A stretch of 36,700 bases of DNA from assembly GCA_902765725.1 (NCBI GenBank), contig CACXAT010000020.1:1-36700 (forward strand), given 5' to 3'. Of this stretch, positions 32,099 through 36,700 are shown piece by piece. The number at the start of each line of letters is the position of its first letter. The stretch's first letter is position 1. Under the pieces are notes generated by a model. That model did no database searches. It was not told where the DNA came from and saw only the letters and a program-made list of their open reading frames with translations. This DNA is from an uncultured Lachnospiraceae bacterium. GTDB lineage: Bacteria; Bacillota; Clostridia; Lachnospirales; Lachnospiraceae. The position numbers and the translations under genes were made by a program.

Positions 32099-32454
32099 AG
32101 ACCCCCAAACCGCTCATTGCGCTGTATACCAATCTCGCGGACAGGAATGTCATGGTGGCGGGATCCGGAGAGGCCGGCGCGACAATGCTGCGCTATCTGT
32201 CCTCCTATACAGACAACCTGTATTATCTTACGCAGGACGCTCCGGATGAAGGAAGCGGCCTGCCTGACAGCGTAACAGTCCTCCGGAAGGAGTATGAGCG
32301 CAGTGACCTGTATGGGATGGATTATGTGATCTCGGTCCTGGAGGACGGCAGGATCAATGAAGATATCTATGTGACCTGCAGGACCCTGGGGATCCGGGTC
32401 CATATCAGCGCCGATCCCGGGAGATGCGACTTCCATCTCGGGCAGACAGACTGA
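32095..32454 (+). CDS. Short siroheme-synthase N-domain-like protein (precorrin-2 dehydrogenase-like)
   Basis: A 119-residue single-domain protein resembling the NAD-binding part of CysG/SirC/Met8. Its first strand LIALYTNLADRNVMVAGSGEAGATML matches the FxDLxGRxVLVVGGGxVA pattern, and VHISADPGRCDFHLG matches the VNVxDDPxxCDF block. It stops right after that block, so the dimerisation and chelatase parts of the full enzyme are missing, and the usual GGG is GSG. The start ATG overlaps the DUF1667 stop. No other tetrapyrrole gene is nearby. It may be a reduced enzyme, or a pyridine-nucleotide sensor for the flavoprotein operon; both are inference. Confidence 0.7.
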   Translation: MKTPKPLIALYTNLADRNVMVAGSGEAGATMLRYLSSYTDNLYYLTQDAPDEGSGLPDSVTVLRKEYERSDLYGMDYVISVLEDGRINEDIYVTCRTLGIRVHISADPGRCDFHLGQTD

Positions 32455-32481
32455 CAGTACAGAATGGACGGAGAAAACAGA

Positions 32482-32964
32482 ATGCCGAAAGTTACGATCT
32501 ATACAGACGGAGCGGCCCGAGGCAACCCGGACGGTCCGGGCGGGTACGGCGCCGTGCTGGCCTATACGGATCCAAAGGGCGTGCTCCATGAGAGAGAATT
32601 GTCCCAGGGCTACGTACGGACCACAAACAACCGGATGGAGCTGATGGCGGCCATCGCTGCCCTGGAAGCTCTGACAAAGCCCTGCGAGGTGGAGCTGTGG
32701 TCCGATTCCCAGTACCTGATCAATGCCTTTAACCAGCACTGGATCGACAGCTGGATCTCAAAGAACTGGATGCGGACCAGATCAGAGCCGGTGAAGAACA
32801 CAGACCTGTGGAAGCGTCTGCTGAAGGCGGCGCAGCCGCACAGGATCACCTGGAACTGGGTGAGGGGACACAATGGAAATCCTATGAATGAGCGCTGCGA
32901 CGCACTGGCAACGGCAGCCGCAGATTCCGGGGATCTCATAGATGACCCGGGAGTGGGCATGTAA
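32482..32964 (+). CDS. rnhA: Ribonuclease HI
   Basis: A 160-residue RNase HI, which cuts the RNA strand of RNA-DNA hybrids. All catalytic acids are present: Asp9 ([10 protein letters not shown]), Glu53 (NNRMEL), Asp75 (WSDSQY) and Asp140 (NERCD), with His130 in RGHNGNP. The basic handle region [20 protein letters not shown] is intact. GGAG nine bases before ATG 32482 makes it a better start than ATG 32464, which has no ribosome site. Probably the last gene of the flavoprotein transcript, since a strong terminator follows. Confidence 0.96.
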   Translation: MPKVTIYTDGAARGNPDGPGGYGAVLAYTDPKGVLHERELSQGYVRTTNNRMELMAAIAALEALTKPCEVELWSDSQYLINAFNQHWIDSWISKNWMRTRSEPVKNTDLWKRLLKAAQPHRITWNWVRGHNGNPMNERCDALATAAADSGDLIDDPGVGM

Positions 32965-32975
32965 CATCAATCGAC

Positions 32976-32993
32976 CCGGTCTGAAGAGACCGG
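32976..32993 (+). other. Short hairpin after rnhA
   Basis: CCGGTCT (32976-32982) and AGACCGG (32987-32993) form a perfect 7-bp stem with loop GAAG. It precedes the main terminator by three bases and probably adds stability to the transcript end. Confidence 0.6.
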
Positions 32994-32996
32994 CAG

Positions 32997-33040
32997 GCTC
33001 CTGCAGGGCGGAAAACTCCCTGCAGGAGCTCTTTATTGCT
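32997..33040 (+). terminator. Strong rho-independent terminator after rnhA
   Basis: GCTCCTGCAGGG (32997-33008) is perfectly complementary to CCCTGCAGGAGC (33018-33029), a 12-bp stem with a 9-base loop, followed by the T-rich TCTTTATTGCTTT. Confidence 0.88.
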
Positions 33041-33060
33041 TTAAACAGACAAATATCCGC

Positions 33061-33089
33061 TTGCCTTCCGGTACGAATAAAGCTATGAT
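33061..33089 (+). promoter_or_regulatory. Promoter of the DAHP synthase gene
   Basis: TTGCCT (33061-33066) and TATGAT (33084-33089) are separated by exactly 17 bp. The site follows the rnhA terminator and predicts a leader of about 40 bases before ATG 33136. Confidence 0.7.
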
Positions 33090-33135
33090 GGGAAGCGTAT
33101 GTGAATCAGCCTTGAAAGGGAGAAGAGAGATATTC

Positions 33136-34173
33136 ATGTCTATGCATTTTGAGAAGAAGCTGCCCATTCCCGCAGAGATCAAGCATCAGAACCCTCTGTC
33201 TGACAGCGTCAAAAGGATAAAGAAGGAGAGAGACCGGGAGCTTCGTGAGATCTTTACAGGAAAGTCCGACCGGTTTGTACTGATCATTGGCCCGTGCAGC
33301 TCGGATAATGAAGAGGCTGTGCTGGATTACCTGGGACGCCTGGCCAAGGTGCAGGAAAAGGTGGCAGACCGGATCATGATCGTCCCCCGGATCTATACCA
33401 ATAAGCCCAGAACAACGGGAAAGGGGTATAAGGGACTGCTGCATCAGCCGGACCCTTCCAAGAAGCCGGATCTGCTTGCCGGGATCATCGCGATCCGCAA
33501 GATGCATCAGCGCGCCATCGAGCAGACCTCTCTTACGGCTGCGGATGAGATGCTCTATCCGGAGAACTACCGCTATCTCGATGACCTCCTGGCCTATGTC
33601 GCCGTAGGGGCGAGATCGGTGGAAGACCAGCAGCACCGCATGACCGCATCGGGGATGGATATACCGGTCGGCATGAAGAATCCCACCAGTGGTGATCTTA
33701 CCGTCATGTTTAATTCCATCGTGGCCGCCCAGAGCCGCCACAACTTCATCTACAGAGGATGGGATGTCAATACGGACGGCAACGATCTTACTCATGTGGT
33801 CCTGAGAGGTTCCGTGAACAAGCACGGAAACTGTCTGCCGAACTATCATTATGAAGATCTGCTTCTGACGAAGAGACTGTACGACCAGCATAAGCTGAAG
33901 AATCCGGCGGTCGTAGTGGACTGCAATCATGCCAATTCCAACAAGCAGCATATTGAGCAGATCCGCATCGCCCATGAAGTCATGCACAGCCGCTCCTACA
34001 ACGAGGATCTGAAGCATCTGGTCAAGGGACTCATGATCGAGAGCTATCTGGTCTCCGGAAGGCAGGATGCCGTCTCCGGCCCCGACCACTGCTACGGACA
34101 GTCCATCACCGACCCGTGCCTTGGCTGGGAGGAGAGCGAGAGCCTGATCTACAGCATCTATCATATGGTGTGA
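33136..34173 (+). CDS. aroF: 3-deoxy-7-phosphoheptulonate synthase (DAHP synthase, type I)
   Basis: Condenses phosphoenolpyruvate and erythrose 4-phosphate, the first step of the shikimate pathway. The 345 residues match the AroF/G/H class: IGPCSSDN, PRIYTNKPRTTGKGYKGLL, VAVGARSVEDQQHR, IPVGMKNPTSGD, the LRGSVNKHGNCLPNYH block, VVDCNHANSNKQ and YGQSITDPCLGWE. No separate regulatory domain is present. ATG 33136 follows GGGAG/GAGAGA; the frame runs 25 codons further upstream through the promoter, so that extension is rejected. It has its own promoter. Whether feedback is by Tyr, Phe or Trp cannot be read safely, though tyrS lies next to it. Confidence 0.94.
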   Translation: MSMHFEKKLPIPAEIKHQNPLSDSVKRIKKERDRELREIFTGKSDRFVLIIGPCSSDNEEAVLDYLGRLAKVQEKVADRIMIVPRIYTNKPRTTGKGYKGLLHQPDPSKKPDLLAGIIAIRKMHQRAIEQTSLTAADEMLYPENYRYLDDLLAYVAVGARSVEDQQHRMTASGMDIPVGMKNPTSGDLTVMFNSIVAAQSRHNFIYRGWDVNTDGNDLTHVVLRGSVNKHGNCLPNYHYEDLLLTKRLYDQHKLKNPAVVVDCNHANSNKQHIEQIRIAHEVMHSRSYNEDLKHLVKGLMIESYLVSGRQDAVSGPDHCYGQSITDPCLGWEESESLIYSIYHMV

Positions 34174-34174
34174 C

Positions 34175-34203
34175 TTGATTTTTGAAGGCTTCGCCAGTAT
34201 ACT
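34175..34203 (+). promoter_or_regulatory. Promoter of tyrS
   Basis: TTGATT (34175-34180) and TATACT (34198-34203) with an exact 17-bp spacer. The -35 begins two bases after the DAHP synthase stop. Transcription would start near 34210, giving a leader of about 110 bases. Confidence 0.7.
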
Positions 34204-34209
34204 GTTTTC

Positions 34210-34320
34210 TGTTTGAGAAGAACGTATCTACGGGGTGCGCAGAAAGAGCGTTCTGAATACCGGACGACTGGATTGAATGGATGCGTGCACCGCACCACAT
34301 ATGACGGAGGAATACATAAC
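34210..34320 (+). promoter_or_regulatory. Structured 5' leader of tyrS
   Basis: AGAACG (34219-34224) pairs with CGTTCT (34249-34254), enclosing GGTGCG (34234-34239). That loop segment is complementary to CGCACC (34291-34296), just before the ribosome site GGAGG (34306-34310). The downstream segment can instead fold locally (TGCG/CGCA). No canonical T-box sequence or terminator is present. A regulatory role is speculative. Confidence 0.3.
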
Positions 34321-35556
34321 ATGGGAGTTTATGAAGAACTGCAGGCACGCGGGCTGCTTGCACAGCTGACAGACCCGGTGATGATCCGGGAGATGATCAA
34401 CGAAGGCAAGGCGACCTTCTATATCGGATTTGACCCGACTGCGGACAGCCTTCATGTAGGTCATTTCATGGCTCTGTGCCTGATGAAGAGACTGCAGATG
34501 GCGGGCAACAGGCCGATCGCTCTTCTGGGCGGCGGCACCGGAATGATCGGAGATCCGTCCGGAAGAACGGATTCCCGCCCGATGATGACAGTAGAGACCA
34601 TTCAGCACAACTGTGAGTGCTTCAAGAAGCAGATGAGCCGTTTCATCGAGTTCGGCGACCAGCCGGGACAGGCGATTACAGTCAATAACGCAGACTGGCT
34701 CATGGACCTCAACTACATCAACCTCCTTCGCGAGGTCGGCACCTGCTTTACCGTCAACGAGATGCTCGCTGCGAAGGCTTACAAGCTTCGCTGGGAGAAG
34801 GGCCTGACCTTCTTCGAGTTCAACTATATGATCATGCAGGCATATGATTTCTATATGCTGTATCAGAAGTACGGCTGCCAGATGCAGTTCGGCGGAGATG
34901 ACCAGTGGTCCAACATGCTGGCCGGCCGCGAGCTGATCCGCAGAAAGATCCCGGGCTCCAATTCCGAGGCCATGACCATCACGCTCCTCACCAACTCCGA
35001 GGGCAACAAGATGGGCAAGACTGCCAAGGGCGCCGTATGGCTGGATCCGAACAAGACCAGTCCCTTCGACTTCTACCAGTACTGGAGAAACGTGGGCGAT
35101 GCAGACGTGATCAAGTGCATGAAGCTCCTCACCTTCCTGCCGCTGGAAGAGATTGCGGAATATGAGAAGAAGGAAGGCCAGGAACTGAACGCGGTCAAGG
35201 AAGTCCTTGCCTATGAGCTGACCAAGATGGTCCACGGAGAAGAAGAGGCGAAGAACGCGCAGGATGGTGCGCGCAAACTGTTCGCTGCAGGCGGCGCTGA
35301 TACGGCTGACCTGGAGATGATCAAGCTGGATCTGAGCACCTTCCGTGATGAGCAGGTGGACCTGATCGGCGCGCTGGTCGCGGCGAAGCTGGCGACAAAC
35401 CGCTCCGATGCCCGCAGGAACATCGAGCAGGGCGGCGTCACCGTGGATGATGAGAAGGTCACGGACGTGAAGGCGGTCCTCGATAAGGAGAAGCTGCAGA
35501 AGGACGGAATCGTTCTTCGCAAGGGCAAGAAGAAGTTCGCCAAGGTCGGACTGTAA
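34321..35556 (+). CDS. tyrS: Tyrosyl-tRNA synthetase
   Basis: A 411-residue class I synthetase that charges tRNA-Tyr. The HIGH-type motif is HVGH (45-48) within FDPTADSLHVGHFM, and the KMSKS-type loop is KMGKT (230-234). FGGDDQWSNMLAGRELIRR is the tyrosine-binding block of TyrS. The C-terminus is an S4 RNA-binding domain (about 345-411, ATNRSDARRNIEQGGVTVDDEKV). ATG 34321 follows GGAGG at a 10-base distance; the frame extends 36 codons upstream through the leader, which is rejected as non-coding. Confidence 0.97.
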   Translation: MGVYEELQARGLLAQLTDPVMIREMINEGKATFYIGFDPTADSLHVGHFMALCLMKRLQMAGNRPIALLGGGTGMIGDPSGRTDSRPMMTVETIQHNCECFKKQMSRFIEFGDQPGQAITVNNADWLMDLNYINLLREVGTCFTVNEMLAAKAYKLRWEKGLTFFEFNYMIMQAYDFYMLYQKYGCQMQFGGDDQWSNMLAGRELIRRKIPGSNSEAMTITLLTNSEGNKMGKTAKGAVWLDPNKTSPFDFYQYWRNVGDADVIKCMKLLTFLPLEEIAEYEKKEGQELNAVKEVLAYELTKMVHGEEEAKNAQDGARKLFAAGGADTADLEMIKLDLSTFRDEQVDLIGALVAAKLATNRSDARRNIEQGGVTVDDEKVTDVKAVLDKEKLQKDGIVLRKGKKKFAKVGL

Positions 35557-35573
35557 GATCGCCGTTAGATCCA

Positions 35574-35601
35574 TTGATTGGCGGAATAATACATATAATA
35601 A
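35574..35601 (+). promoter_or_regulatory. Weak promoter candidate for alaS
   Basis: TTGATT (35574-35579) is followed at 16 bp by TAATAA (35596-35601); TATAAT at 35594-35599 matches better but is only 14 bp away. The 69-bp gap is AT-rich. No terminator separates tyrS from alaS, so read-through is equally possible. Confidence 0.35.
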
Positions 35602-35625
35602 CTTTAGGAAAGGTCGCTGAAACAG

Positions 35626-36700
35626 ATGAAAAAGTATGGCGTAAATGAACTTCGCAGGATGTATCTCGAGTTTTTTGAGAGCAAGGGACATCTGGCGCTT
35701 CCGAGTTTTTCGCTGGTACCGCACAATGACAACAGCCTTCTGCTGATCAATGCAGGCATGGCTCCCATGAAGCCCTGGTTCACAGGCGCAGAGACACCTC
35801 CGAGGCGCCGCGTCACCACCTGCCAGAAGTGTATCCGTACCGGCGATATCGAAAACGTCGGAAAGACTGCCCGCCATGGCACATTCTTTGAGATGCTGGG
35901 CAACTTCTCCTTCGGAGATTATTTCAAGAGAGAGGCCCTGAACTGGTCATGGGAATTCCTGACCGAAGTGGTCGGACTGGATAAGGACAGACTCTATCCC
36001 TCCGTCTATCTGGATGATGACGAAGCATATGAGATCTGGAACAAGGAGATCGGGATCCCTGCGGAGCGCATCTACAAGTTCGGCAAGGAGGATAACTTCT
36101 GGGAGCACGGCGCAGGCCCCTGCGGCCCCTGTTCCGAGATCTACTATGACCGCGGAGAGAAGTACGGATGCGGCAAGCCGGACTGCGCGCCGGGCTGTGA
36201 CTGCGACCGCTACATGGAAATCTGGAACGACGTGTTCACACAGTTCGAAAACGACGGACACGGCAACTATACAGAGCTGTCCCAGAAGAACATCGACACC
36301 GGCATGGGTCTTGAGAGACTGGCAGTCGCCTGCCAGGATGTGGATTCCATGTTCGACGTGGATACGATCGTTGCCCTGAGGGACAAGGTCTGCGAGTTCG
36401 CAGGAACTGCCTATCATGCAGACGAGAAGAAGGATGTATCGATCCGCAGGATCGTCGACCATATCCGCTCTGCGACATTTATGATCTCAGACGGCATCAT
36501 GCCGACCAACGAAGGAAGAGGCTATGTGCTGCGCCGCCTGATCCGCGGAGCCGCAAGACACGGCAGACTCCTGGGAATCGACGGAGCGTTCCTGTCAAAG
36601 CTGTCGGCGACAGTCATCGAGACCTCCAGGGACGGCTATCCGGAACTGGGTGAGAAGAGCGAGTTTATCTTCAAGGTTCTTTCTCAGGAAGAGGAGAATT
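35626..36700 (+). CDS. alaS: Alanyl-tRNA synthetase, N-terminal part (3' end outside window)
   Basis: The first 358 codons of alaS, open to the window end. The start [22 protein letters not shown] is typical, followed by [13 protein letters not shown], the [16 protein letters not shown] block and [19 protein letters not shown], the class II aminoacylation core. [18 protein letters not shown] and TGMGLERLA are AlaRS signatures. A small cysteine-rich insertion ([14 protein letters not shown]) occurs around residues 183-196. AGGAAAGG lies upstream of ATG 35626. The editing and oligomerisation domains lie outside the window. Confidence 0.96.
   Translation, partial: MKKYGVNELRRMYLEFFESKGHLALPSFSLVPHNDNSLLLINAGMAPMKPWFTGAETPPRRRVTTCQKCIRTGDIENVGKTARHGTFFEMLGNFSFGDYFKREALNWSWEFLTEVVGLDKDRLYPSVYLDDDEAYEIWNKEIGIPAERIYKFGKEDNFWEHGAGPCGPCSEIYYDRGEKYGCGKPDCAPGCDCDRYMEIWNDVFTQFENDGHGNYTELSQKNIDTGMGLERLAVACQDVDSMFDVDTIVALRDKVCEFAGTAYHADEKKDVSIRRIVDHIRSATFMISDGIMPTNEGRGYVLRRLIRGAARHGRLLGIDGAFLSKLSATVIETSRDGYPELGEKSEFIFKVLSQEEEN

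Noticed and set aside
34204..34320. T-box riboswitch upstream of tyrS
   Set aside because: The leader is only about 110 bases, lacks the conserved T-box sequence (only ACCGC is seen) and has no terminator/antiterminator pair.
34228..35877. Open frame of about 550 codons on the minus strand
   Set aside because: Antisense to tyrS and the alaS start, both certain. No recognisable protein features.

Overview
The window is about 36.7 kb of a moderately GC-rich bacterial chromosome. Gene content suggests a strictly anaerobic Clostridia member, most likely Lachnospiraceae. Pointers are a DUF4317 protein, the GlpA-like/GlpB-like/DUF1667 trio, RecD2 without RecBC, cdaA-cdaR, and strong AGGAGG-type ribosome sites. 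This placement is inference; genus cannot be resolved. I saw no tRNA, rRNA, CRISPR, IS element or prophage.

Layout. 1-9.5 kb is housekeeping: the tail of an aldo/keto reductase, ychF, lgt, an mreB-family gene, recD2, a comF-family gene, a membrane-anchored cyclophilin and a NUDIX hydrolase, with a convergent DUF4317 gene. 9.7-12.9 kb holds a FucO-like iron alcohol dehydrogenase, an MscS channel and a secreted CHAP-domain protein. 12.9-15.8 kb is a c-di-AMP unit: a small membrane protein, cdaA and cdaR. 15.8-28.9 kb is a surface-polysaccharide locus. 28.9-33.0 kb carries a flavoprotein operon (GlpA-like, GlpB-like, DUF1667), a short siroheme-synthase-like protein and rnhA. 33.0-36.7 kb has DAHP synthase, tyrS and the 5' part of alaS.

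The polysaccharide locus is the most interesting part. It has an initiating phosphoglycosyltransferase fused to a GT2 glycosyltransferase, an ABC exporter (Wzm-like permease, Wzt-like ATPase with a C-terminal extension), a three-part protein (methyltransferase, kinase-like region, beta-rich tail), and three multi-domain glycosyltransferases. A methyltransferase-kinase beside a Wzt with a C-terminal domain recalls the WbdD/Wzt chain-capping and export logic of Gram-negative O9a antigen. Finding it in a Firmicute wall-glycan cluster is worth testing. The exporter subunits are separated by 275 bp packed with hairpins and two identical 35-bp palindromic repeats.

Likely workflow (inference): the fused enzyme loads the first sugar on undecaprenyl phosphate and may add another; the large glycosyltransferases extend the chain; the methyltransferase/kinase protein modifies its end; the ABC transporter flips the product. 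Lgt, MreB, the CHAP protein and c-di-AMP synthesis are all envelope-linked, so much of the window concerns the cell surface.
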